A stretch of 64,000 bases of DNA from Plecoglossus altivelis. Lineage: Eukaryota; Chordata; Actinopteri; Osmeriformes; Plecoglossidae. The stretch's first letter is position 1. Each line of letters opens with the position of its first letter. The stretch is from contig BROE01000022.1 of the NCBI GenBank assembly GCA_036571765.1, positions 19,408,718 through 19,472,717 of the forward strand, given 5' to 3'. Shown here piece after piece: positions 40,081-52,600 of the stretch. The notes below the pieces were generated by a model. It made no database searches, was not told where the DNA came from, and worked only from the letters and a program-made list of their open reading frames with translations. The position numbers and the translations under genes are program-made.

Positions 40081-43000
40081 GTACTGGATACTTTTACAGG
40101 TTTTATTTGAATTCTGCTGGGTTGACGTTTTTAACATCATTATCTGTTATCTATTTTGTTTTAATATGTGATCGTCTGCGTGGTCTTGTGGATAAACTAA
40201 GTGGTTGAGGTGATAAGCTAGTCAACACGGTTCTGTAGCGTTCCTGCGTTTGGACTTGAAACTTAAAGCCAGTCTGGTTTCCTTGCGTGGACTGAATACA
40301 CACTCCCGTTCCTCACATTCACACGGTTAAAGCAGCCTACATAGTCTGTAGTGTTTTAACATATGTGTACCCTGAACATTATGCAATTAAACTGTCATCT
40401 TACATAACTGAATGGAAAGTATCTTAAGTGCGTGTCTAAAGATCAGTCTGTCGCTGAGTGTCGCTTGTAATAATCACAAACCCTGCAGGGCCCGTTAACA
40501 GGTGCTGCAGGGTTCAGTTATGGTTCAGTCCCAGCTGGTTCAGTTATGATTCAGTCCCAGCTGGTTCAGTCTCAGCTGGTTCAGTTATGGTTCAGTTATG
40601 GTTCAGTCCCTGCTGGTTCAGTTATGGTTCAGTCTCAGCTGGTTCAGTTATGATTCAGTCCCAGCTGGTTCAGTCTCAGCTGGTTCAGTCCCTGCTGGTT
40701 CAGTTATGGTTCAGTCCCTGCTGGTTCAGTTATGGTTCAGTCCCAGCTGGTTCAGTTATGATTCCGTCCCAGCTGGTTCAGTTATGGTTCAGTTATTGTT
40801 CAGTCCCAGCTGGTTCAGTTATGGTTCAGTCCCAGCTGGTTCAGTTATGGTTCAGTCTCAGCTGGTTCAGTTATGGTTCAGTCCCAGCTGGTTCAGTTAT
40901 GATTCCGTCCCAGCTGGTTCAGTTATGGTTCAGTCCCAGCTGGTTCAGTTATGATTCCGTCCCAGCTGGTTCAGTCTCAGCTGGTTCAGTTATGGTTCAG
41001 TCTCAGCTGGTTCAGTTATGGTTCAGTCCCTGCTGGTCCAGTTATGGTTCAGTCCCAGCTGGTTCAGTCCCAGCTGGTTCAGTCCCAGCTGGTTCAGGTG
41101 GGTCTGGATCACTATATTTGTCAACGTTTGTCGCATCTGGACTGCAGAGTACTGTAGCATAAAGAATACAAAAATGTTGTCTGTTTAACAATGTAAAAAT
41201 TCTTTGTTTATATATGATGTAAGCTTGAATAGCATAAGGATTGCCCTTGTAGTTCTTTTTGTTCACAATGATTCAGTCAAGGATGGTATTATTCAGCAGG
41301 CATGGCAGACAGTGATTGGAGTCCTGCTATTGTATGTAGTAGATTTTTTCACATTCTTCTTCACAGGGTTAATACAAAATGGTCAGTGTATTATTTTTGC
41401 TCAAATGGTGTTTGAATGATAAGAGTCATAAGTAATGTTCAACATGTCCGTATAATGAAAGGCTGTATGGGACATTCTTCAGGAAGAAAACAAACTCTTC
41501 CTCCTGGATCCCCAGTCAGTCCATCCCAGATTGAAGGGTTCTATTGTTAGGGCTGTTCTATGCGCTGACATGCAGACAAACCCCTCTGGAAGCAGGTGGG
41601 ACCTCCACGCCTGTGAGGGGGAGAGCCTTTCAGACACGGGAGGGAAAGATCACAGGCCAGGGCTGAGATGTGATCAGGATACAGGATAAAGGGCTGAGAT
41701 GTGATCAGGATACAGGGCTGAGATGTGATCAGGACACAGGGCTGAGATGTGATCAGGATACAGGGCAGAGATGTGATCAGGACACAGGGCTGAGATGTGA
41801 TCAGGATACAGGATACAGGGCTGAGATGTGATCAGGATACAGGGCTGAGATGTGATCAGGATACAGGGCTGAGATGTGATCAGGATGCAGGGCTGAGATG
41901 TGATCAGGATACAGGATACAGGGCTGACATGTGATCAGGATACAGGATACAGGTCTGAGATGTGATCAGGATACAGGACACAGGGCTGAGATGTGATCAG
42001 GATGCAGGGCAGAGATGTGATCAGGATACAGGATACAGGGCTGAGATGTGATCAGGATACAGGGCTGAGATGTGATCAGGATACAGGGCTGAGATGTGAT
42101 CTGGATGCAGGGCTGAGATGTGATCAGGATACAGGGCTGAGATGTGATCAGGATACAGGGCTGAGGTGTGATCAGGATACAGGATACAGGGCGGAGATGT
42201 GATCAGGATACAGGATGCAGGGCTGAGATGTGATCAGGATGCAGGGCTGAGATGTGATCAGAATACAGGATACAGGGCTGAGGTGTGATCAGGATACAGG
42301 ATACAGGGCTGAGATGTGATCAGGATACAGGATGCAGGGCAGAGATGTGATCAGGATGCAGGGCTGAGATGTGATCAGGCTGCAGGACTGAGATGTGTTC
42401 AGGATACAGGGCTGAGATGTTATCAGGATACAGGATGCAGGGCTGAGATGTGATCAGGCTGCAGGGCTGAGATGTGATCAGGATACAGGATACAGGGCTG
42501 AGATGTGATCAGGCTGCAGGACTGAGATGTGATCAGGATACAGGGCTGAGATGTGATCAGGCTGCAGGGCTGAGATGTGATCAGGATGCAGGGCTGAGAT
42601 GTGATCAGGATACAGGATACAGGGCTGAGATGTGATCAGGATACAGGGCTGAGATGTGATCAGGATACAGGGCTGAGATGTGATCAGGACGCAGGGCTGA
42701 GATGTGATCTGGATGCAGGACTGAGATGTGTTCAGGATACAGGGCTGAGATGTGATCAGGATACAGGATGCAGGGCTGAGATGTGATCAGGATACAGGAT
42801 GCAGGGCTGAGATGTGATCAGGATACAGGATGCAGGACTGAGATGTGTTCAGGATACAGGGCTGAGATGTGATCAGGATACAGGATGCAGGGCTGAGATG
42901 TGATCAGGATGCAGGGCTGAGATGTGATCAGGATGCAGGGCTGAGACATCAGCTTGTGCGTGGCCTGAACATCATACATGTTCCAAGGACTGTTTACATT

Positions 43001-46000
43001 GTGTTTTTCCCAGACGTCAGACACTATTGCCACATGTTTTGACATGACCACAGAGCTGCGGCCAAAGTAGCTACCGCTTATAAGTGATGTATTAAGAGAG
43101 AGTTTACTGTAGGTTATTTGAGGTAAATTATTTGATCATATCAAGGTTTTTTTTATCAATTATTTTGCCAGCAGCTATTTCCATTTCTGTGGCATGGTTA
43201 AAATAGTTGAAAGCGTATTGCAATGAAAGAGTATTTAATAATGGGATTCCTTCTGAAGATTCCTGTTCCACTTAGTTTCATAGTAATGTCTGTTTACAAG
43301 TGGATCTGGTCTTGTTCCTTGTTCACTTAGTTTCATAGTAATGTCTGTTTACAAGTGGATCTGGTCTTGTTCCTTGTTTCCCAAACATGAATTTGTTTCA
43401 TGAACCGCTTTCACAATTGAGCTTCTGGTGGGGTCAGATTATTCATAGGCTGCTTGTGAACATTCAATTGATATTCTTGGTTTTTTTCAGTGAGTGACGA
43501 GGGGAAGCACAGGAACGAGTCCTAAGAGCAGGAGGTAAATTGGCCCATATATCCCTTCCTCAAATGGGCTTTACCTTTAGCGGTGTAAAACCAGAAATCA
43601 ATTTGCAGTGGATCATTCTCTTCATCTCCAGATGGAAGTGACAAGTGCAGCTCACTCAGGCAGCTCTCATGGGTGAGATAGATTCCTCATGATAATAATT
43701 CAGATCAGACAGTACAGTCTACAGGACTGGACACGCACCATGTGTTTGGATGGTCTGCCCAGCCTGTTCACCACCTTAATGAAAATAAAGTTGGATGGCG
43801 GTTACCATGACACTAGAGGACCATAGGACTACAACCATTACATTACGCTAGAACCACGACACTTGAACCATTAGACAAGAACTATAAGACTAGAATAATA
43901 AGACTAGAACCATGACACTAGAACCACGGCACTAGAACCATAAGATGAGAACCACAAGACTAGAATCTGCAGAACCTTAAAAACTACCCTAATCTACTGA
44001 TTGTTTTTCATAAGGCAAATGGCAAAACCTCTCTAAGTATGTTGCACAAACAAAAGTGCCAAAGATGATTGATTCTGCTCCGTGACTGTCCCATCAGGGA
44101 GGCCACTGTCTGTACAGTCACACATGGCCTTACCAGGCAAGACTGGATCTCCAGTCACACATGGTCCTAGCAGGCAAGACTGTCTGTCCAGTCACACATG
44201 GTCCTAGCAGGCAAGACTGGATCTCCAGTCACACATGGCCCTAGCAGGCAAGACTGTCTGTACAGTCACACATGGTCCTAGCAGGCAAGACTGTCTGTCC
44301 AGTCACACATGGCCTTAGCAGGCAAGACTGTCTGTACAGTCACACATGGCCTAGCAGGCAAAACTGTCTGTACAGTCACACATGGCCCTAGCAGGCAAGA
44401 CTGGATCTCCAGTCACACATGGTCCTAGCAGGCAAGACTGTCTGTCCAGTCACACATGGCCTTACCAGGCAAGACTGGATCTCCAGTCACACATGGTCCT
44501 AGCAGGCAAGACTGGATCTCCAGTCACACATGGCCCTAGCAGGCAAGACTGTCTGTCCAGTCACACATGGCCCTAGCAGGCAAGACTGGATCTCCAGTCA
44601 CACATGGCCCTAGCAGGCAAGACTGTCTGTCCAGTCACACATGGCCTTACCAAGCAAGACTGGATCTCCAGTCACACATGGTCCTAGCAGGCAAGACTGG
44701 ATCTCCAGTCACACATGGCCCTAGCAGGCAAGACTGTCTGTCCAGTCACACATGGCCCTAGCAGGCAAGACTGTCTGTACAGTCACACATGGCCCTAGCA
44801 GGCAAGACTGTCTGTACAGTCACACATGGTCCTAGCAGGCAAGACTGTCTGTCCAGTCACACATGGCCTTACCAGGCAAGACTGGATCTCCAGTCACACA
44901 TGGTCCTAGCAGGCAAGACTGGATCTCCAGTCACACATGGCCCTAGCAGGCAAGACTGTCTGTCCAGTCACACATGGCCCTAGCAGGCAAGACTGTCTGT
45001 ATAGTCACACATGGCCTAGCAGGCAAGACTGTCTGTACAGTCACACATGGCCTAGCAGGCAAAACTGTCTGTACAGTCACACATGGTCCTAGCAGGCAAG
45101 ACTGTCTGTCCAGTCACACATGGCCTTACCAGGCAAGACTGGATCTCCAGTCACACATGGTCCTAGCAGGCAAGACTGTCTGTACAGTCACACATGGTCC
45201 TAGCAGGCAAGACTGTCTGTACAGTCACACATGGCCCTAGCAGGCAAGACTGGATCTCCAAGAAGAGCACGAGATTATCTGGGTGTTAAACTAAGAAGCA
45301 TTATTCTGGTTTCTCCTAGCAAATAAGGCCACAGACCTGAATTACATAACAGGAACCTTCTCTATCTGAAAGCCAAACAGTCCCCTAGTATAAGAGGTCT
45401 TTACAGGACTTTGGCTGGTTGGCACCATCACTGGTCTTTACCCTTCTGTTTCAACAACAAACATTCAGATGAATGGAAAGTTTGTTAGGATTAGACGAAA
45501 GGGTAGTTACACGGCTAGAGAGAGACCCACACATACTATATCATGTAGCCAGAGTGCAGGTCTAAGGGGTGACTGGATTCCCATGGCAACCAGAGGTCAC
45601 CTGTGACTCTGGGTGCTGTTGGCTAACGTGCTACTGTTGTGTGTTGCAGCTCTCAAGTGTGTGTGTCGACTGTGTGAAAACAACACCTGTGAGACCAGTT
45701 CGGACGGGGCGTGCTGGAACTCTGTTATGCTGATCGATGGCAAGGAGGAGACGGACAAGTCGTGTCTGTCTGCTGAGAAGAAGAACCAGGTGTACTGCTA
45801 CAGCTCCAGGAATGTTTCCAAGAGGACCTGCTGCTTCACCGACTTCTGCAACAATGAGAACCTGCACCTGTATCAAGGTAGGGTCATCTGCTGGTCCTCT
45901 TTGTGTCGTGAGGTTTCAGGGGGGGGGGATGGTGGGAAACTTCCTGAACCTAAACCCTTATGGTGTGAAGTGGAGGTGTTGGTGGGTGGTGGGGTGGCTT

Positions 46001-46549
46001 CTGTTGAGCTGGGTGCAGTTGCAACCATAGTTGTGTGTGAATCCCCTTGAGGTGAGCAGTTTCCTTCACCACGTGTCTGGGCTGAGTGGATTTCAAGGAA
46101 TGGATGGTTGGAGGAGGACATGGTTTACCTCACAGTCCCGTTGCTGTGGGACTTCACTCCCTGGCTTAATGTGCTTAGTTAGAGGCAGTCTGGCCAGACA
46201 AGCTAAGCACTGATCCTCCTCGCATATCCTGTGACATAATATTGTTGGCAGAGGTTACCAGCGGCCAATGTGTGATCTTCCCCTCAGGTTTATAAATACC
46301 TCATCAGGCATGGGGCAGTGTGGGTGCAAAGCCTCTTTTGTTGCAGGTAGGTTAGGGCTTAGAGAGAGTTGGGCTGCTTGAAGCTGCAGGTGATATGTTG
46401 TCTGAGCTTGCACACTCAGTGTGGACAAGCTTTGTGATTCTCAATGCTGTGTCTTACTGTTTTTATCCCTCTTCACACACACTCTCACACATACACTCTC
46501 ACTTACTCTTCCCCCCTCTCTCTATCCCTCTCCCTCTCTCTCTCTCGCT

Positions 46550-46592
<43 letters not shown>

Positions 46593-46606
46593 ACTCACTC
46601 ACTCAC

Positions 46607-46676
<70 letters not shown>

Positions 46677-49600
46677 CGCCTTTACTGTGATTGGTCCTCT
46701 GGTTTGCAGTGAGTACTGTGATTGAGGTAATGTGTGATAGTAAGGAAAATAGGCACATTCACCTTTGCAACTGATAATCAGCTGCTATGAAAAGTGGCTA
46801 GTGAACAGAAGGACAATATAAGGTGGATGTACTTTCAGAATCTGAATAACCTAATGTCCTGGAATAGATAAGGCATCAGTACCATCATTACTATTTGACC
46901 TTTTCATTTGCTAATGTACAGAGGATCGAAAGGTTCCTGTGCCTGGACGATGCTATGGACAACCATAAGTCAAAACAATTTTTTTATTTTATTTTAGCTT
47001 ACAGGCAACGCCAGGTTTCTGTGTGTTTCTCGAACAATTACAGGGTCTTGTTAGACTTTGGGTTGTTCTGTTGCAGTAATAAAGTCACACACACAGCCGG
47101 TCTGAGGAGGGAGGAATACAGTTAATCTGAGTGAGAACATGAGGGTGTCTGGTGTGGTGGAGGTAAGGGTGTCTGGTCTGGTGGAGGTGAGGGTGTCTGG
47201 TCTGGTGGAGGTGAGGGTGTCTGGTCTGGTCTGGTCTGGTGGAGGTGAGGGAGTCTGGTCTAGTCTGGTGGAGGTAAGGGAGTCTGGTCTGGTCTAGTCT
47301 GGTGGAGGTGAGGGAGTCTGGTCTAGTCTGGTGGAGGTAAGGGAGTCTGGTCTGGTCTGGTCTGGTGGAGGTGAGGGAGTCTGGTCTGGTCTGGTCTGGT
47401 GGAGGTGAGGGTGTCTGGTCTGGTCTGGTGGAGGTGAGGGAGTCTGGTCTGGTCTGGTCTGGTGTGGTGTGGTGGAGGCGAGGGAGTCTGGTCTAGTCTG
47501 GTGGAGGTGAGGGTGTCTGGTCTGGTCTGGTGAAGGTGAGGGAGTCTGGTCTGGTCTGGTGGAGGTGAGGGTGTCTGGTATGGTCTGGTGGAGGTGAGGG
47601 TGTCTGGTCTGGTGGAGGTGAAGATCTGGTTAGGATTGGTCTGGTCTGTTTAGGGTTAGGGCTAGGGTTAGTCTGGTCTGGGTTAGGCAAGCGTTAGTCT
47701 GGTCTGGGTTAGGCAAGCGTCAGTCTGGTCTGGTTAGGCTACCGTTAGTCTGGTCTGGGTTAGGCTAGGGTTAGTCTGGTCTGGTTAGGCTACCGTTAGT
47801 CTGGTCTGGGTTAGGCTATGGTTAGTCTGGTCTGGTTAGGCTAGCGTTAGTCTGGTCTGGGTTAGGCTATGGTTAGTCTGGTCTGGTTAGGCTAGCGTTA
47901 GTCTGGTCTGGGTTTGGTGCCACGACATCAAGTGATTTGTCTTCCAGTGCCTTTGGTTTGGCCCATTACAAGCTGTTCCCCTGGATACCACATTGATTGT
48001 ATGCAGAGGCACAGTCCCTTCAAATGAGCAGGACCGCGGAGTGCACAGAGTAAATATAGAGGGTCATGTTTAAAAGGCACTTAAGATCAGGCCAGGGACA
48101 GCATGGTTTTACCAAGCTACATCCACATCTCATGAAACAGTTTGGTTAGAAACATGAAGGGGAACTGGAGTGATTCTGCCATGTCTTTCTTATCTGCTGT
48201 TCGGTGTGGTTCCACCAATCAATGACTGTTCCCTTCTGGGGTGATCTAGTTACAAATCTGGCAGTCGGTGTCTGGACTTGATTCTGCCATGTCTTTCTTA
48301 TCTGCTGTTTGGTGTGGTTCCACCAATCAATGACTGTTCCCTTCTGGGGTGATCTAGTTACAAATCTGGCAGCCGGTGTCTGGACTTGAGTTGTTTTTGA
48401 AGTTTAGATTTTCTCTTAGAAATCTCAGTCTTCATTTTGCCTACATACTAAACACACGTCATCTTGCCATCGCATAACAACAGACTGTAATAAATAAATA
48501 GCGCTTATTCTGGATCATGTGAGAAACATGAGTACTTATGTAGAGCAGGTACTGTATGGCACATGACTTGTATCACAACAAAAAATCCATTATTTACCTG
48601 CTGGATGTCTAGATCAACATTTACAGTTTACCACATACCCCCCAGCCAAACACACCATATACCGCCCAGCCAAACACACCACATACCCCCCAGCCAAACA
48701 CACCACACAACCCCCCCCCCCCACCAAACACACCATACACCCCCCAGCCAAACACACCATACACCCCCCAGCCAAACACACCATATACCGCCCAGCCAAA
48801 CACACCACATACCCCCCAGCCAAACACACCACATACCCCCCAGCCAAACACACCATACACCCCCCAACAAAACACACCATACACCCCCCAGCCAAACACA
48901 CCACACAACCCCCAGCCAAACACACCACATACCCCCCAGCCAAACACACCACACAACCCCCAGCCAAACACACCACACAACCCCAGCCCAAACACACACA
49001 CAACCCCCAGCCAAACACACCATACACCCCCCAGCCAAACACACCACACAACCCCCAGCCAAACACACCACATACCCCCCAGCCAAACACACCATATACC
49101 CCCCAACAAAACACACCATACACCCCCCAACCAAACACACCATACACCCCCCAGCCAAACACACCATACACCCCCCAACCAAACACACCATACACCCCCC
49201 AGCCAAACACACCATACACCCCCCAGCCAAACACACCATACACCCCCCAGCCAAACACACCATATACCGCCCAGCCAAACACACCACATACCCCCCAGCC
49301 AAACACCACACACCCCCCCCCCCCCCCCCCCAGCCAAAAACACACCATACAACCCCCAGCCAAACACACCATACACCCCCCAACAAAACACACCATACAC
49401 CCCCCAGCCAAACACACCACACAACCCCCAGCCAAACACACCATACACCCCCCAGCCAAACACACCACATACCCCCCAGCCAAACACACCACACAACCCC
49501 CAGCCAAACACACCACATTACCCCCAGCCAACCACCACACCCCCCCCCAGCCAAACACACCAGCCAGCCTGTGACGCTAGAATTAGCACTGGAGGACGTT

Positions 49601-52600
49601 GGAAGGACACAGCACCTTTCTTTTTTAAACCAATGACATGTATTTCCATACATTTGGTTATCATTTTGACAGTCCTGTCACATGCAACTACACACGTACT
49701 GTATGAAGACAGGAAAAATGTACTCAGGACGAAGGAAAAGTTTGAATACATGTCAGGAGTGAATGATCTCTCTTCAGATAGCTGCCTTTGCTGTTCCCAA
49801 AGTACCTATCAGGAACTGCTTGATAAGGCAGTAAGCAGGAACTACCTGATAAAACAGATTATAAAGTGGATATGGTTGATGGAGTACATGTGTTGAAAAC
49901 AGAAGTTCCTGAATGAGGCCTACGTCAGGCCAGAAGGAACACAAGTCAAGTCAGAACAACCTGACTTCGAGAGAACATTCTCTAACTATTTATTGGATGT
50001 GTTGCTCGATAAACAGCAAGTTTTCGAAGGCTTTAACTGTGGGTAGAGAGTGAGAGACAAACCTACTTCCTGTTGTTCAGTGCAATGCTGTGGTCCGTTT
50101 TGCCCTGGTTGGACTTGGTGGTACAGTAGGTTGAAGGGCGGGGGGACATTAGGCAACAGCAGACATTTCTGACCCCGTGTAACTTGACCTGGAGATGTTG
50201 CAAGTCCTTATTCCTCTTAATTGATGGAGAAACATGTTGGGAGACTAAAGAATTTTAAAAGGTCCAAGTAGTCAAGGAAAAGTGAAACAGACCAGCACTT
50301 TCGCTCAGACGTTTGGAAATGTAGTGGCCTAGCTTCCCTGAGACTCATCATGTTCTAGTGACATAGCAACTGATAGGGCTTCGGAATAACACTCCAGTCC
50401 ACTGCTGTTTTCCTTTCATCAAGACATGTTATATCATTTGGTGCCCCTGAAAGTGTGTTTATTTCCTAGTTGGCTTTATCCACCCACCAAGAGCAGCAAG
50501 GACAGAGAGACAAACGTAGCTTGTTATTTTCCCAGGTGTTCTGGTGAGGGTGAACCAGGTGGGACAGGTCAGGAGAGGAGGTTTCACTGTCTGAATGGAA
50601 ATCATTAAAATGCATTTTCAGGTTAGCAGTATGTCACTGCATTAAAAGAAAACAGGCCATTTTCTTCCAGCAAAACGCAGCCTCTCACTTGCTCACTGGA
50701 GGAGGCTGGTCTGATTGCCTCAGAATATTAATGGCCAGTGTCGAAAACTCCTGGCATTTTGGAAGCTGAGAAACACTTTTTCTCTCTTCCAAATCTAGTG
50801 AAGTGACAGCATTAACCTTGCATCTGGCACGTTCTCAACTCGGATCTGTGTCTTTCTGGGTTAGAGATGAGCTGAGTAGTGTTCATTTCACAAACGTATT
50901 GAGGTGTTTGAAAGGTTGCTGTAGTCTCAGTTGACTAGTAACATAATAGATTCTGCAGTCGCACACATTCTTGATTATCATTTCTATGAATTGTGTTAGA
51001 TTGTTTGTTGGAATAAACAGTGTCTTGTGTATGAGCTTGTATGGTTTATGTGTGAAGTGGTTTAACCAGACCACCAGAGGGAGCAGCTGTAGTGCTGTTT
51101 AGATTCCTAGTTAAACTGGGGTTTTTTCTTATGTCTGATGGGGTTTTTCCATTTATATTGGATTATTAAACCAGCTATGGAAGACTGTGTGATCATTGTG
51201 TTTATTTACCAGTTTATGTAGACTGCTCAGTATAATATTATCTATCAAAATGTGTGTGTGTTTGTGTCGTCCACAGAGAGGCCTTCGGAGGTTCCTGGCT
51301 GGGGCCGACTGGAGCTGGCGGCGGCCATCTTGGTGCCATCCAGTCTGCTGTGTGTGGGCATCATGCTGGGTGTGTGTGTGCTACAGAGCCAGCGCTGTGT
51401 CTACCGCCGGGCACACAAGCAGGATGCAGAGGAGGCCCTGGATGCTCAGACACTCATGGCTCCTGACAAGTGTCTCAAAGAACTCATCTATGACATGAGC
51501 TCCTCTGGCTCTGGATCAGGTGACAACACACACACACGCACACACAAACACACACACACACACGCACACACAAACACACACACACACACACGCAAACACA
51601 CACATGCAAACACACACATACACACGCAAACACACACATGCAAACACACATGCAAACACAGACTTGCAAACACACACATACAAACACACACACACGCAAA
51701 CACACACACGCAAACACACACATACAAACACACACACATGCAAACACACACATGCAAACACACACATGCAAACATACACACGCAAACACACACACGCAAA
51801 CACACACACGCGCAAACACACACTTGCAAACACACACATACAAACACACACATGCAAACACACACATACAAACACACACACGCAAACACACACACGCAAA
51901 CACACACACGCAAACACACACATGCAAACACGCAAACACACACACACACACAAACACACACATATAAACACACACACGCAAACACACACATGCAAACACA
52001 CACATGCAAACACCACACATGCAAACACACACATGCAAACACACACATGCAAACACCACACATGCAAACACACACATGCAAACACACACATGCAAACACA
52101 CGCAAACACACACACATGCAAACACACACGTGCAAACATACACATGCAAACACACACATGCAAACACACACATGCAAACGCACACACATGCAAACACACA
52201 CATGCAAACACACGCAAACACACACACATGCAAACACACACACGCAAACACACACACACACACAAACGCACACAGTCATTCTCTCCCTGTGTGAGTCACT
52301 CTCCCTGTGTGAGTCTGGTGTTCACTCTCTCCCTCTGAGTGATTCACACAGGGAGAGAGTGACTCTCACAGGGAGAGAGTGACTCTCACAGGGAGAGAGT
52401 GATTCAGAGATGGAGAGAGTGACTCTCACAGGGAGAGAGTGACTCTCACAGGGAGAGAATGACTCACACAGGGAGAGAATGACTCACACAGGGAGAGAGT
52501 GACTCTCACAGGGAGAGAGTGATTCAGAGATAGAGAGAGTGACTCACACAGGGAGAGAATGACTTACACAGGGAGAGAATGACTCAAACAGGGAGAGAGT

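Noticed and set aside
48563..49653. Long frames on both strands rich in HTTPSQTHH or CVWLGG
   Set aside because: By-products of a 21-bp C/A-rich array.
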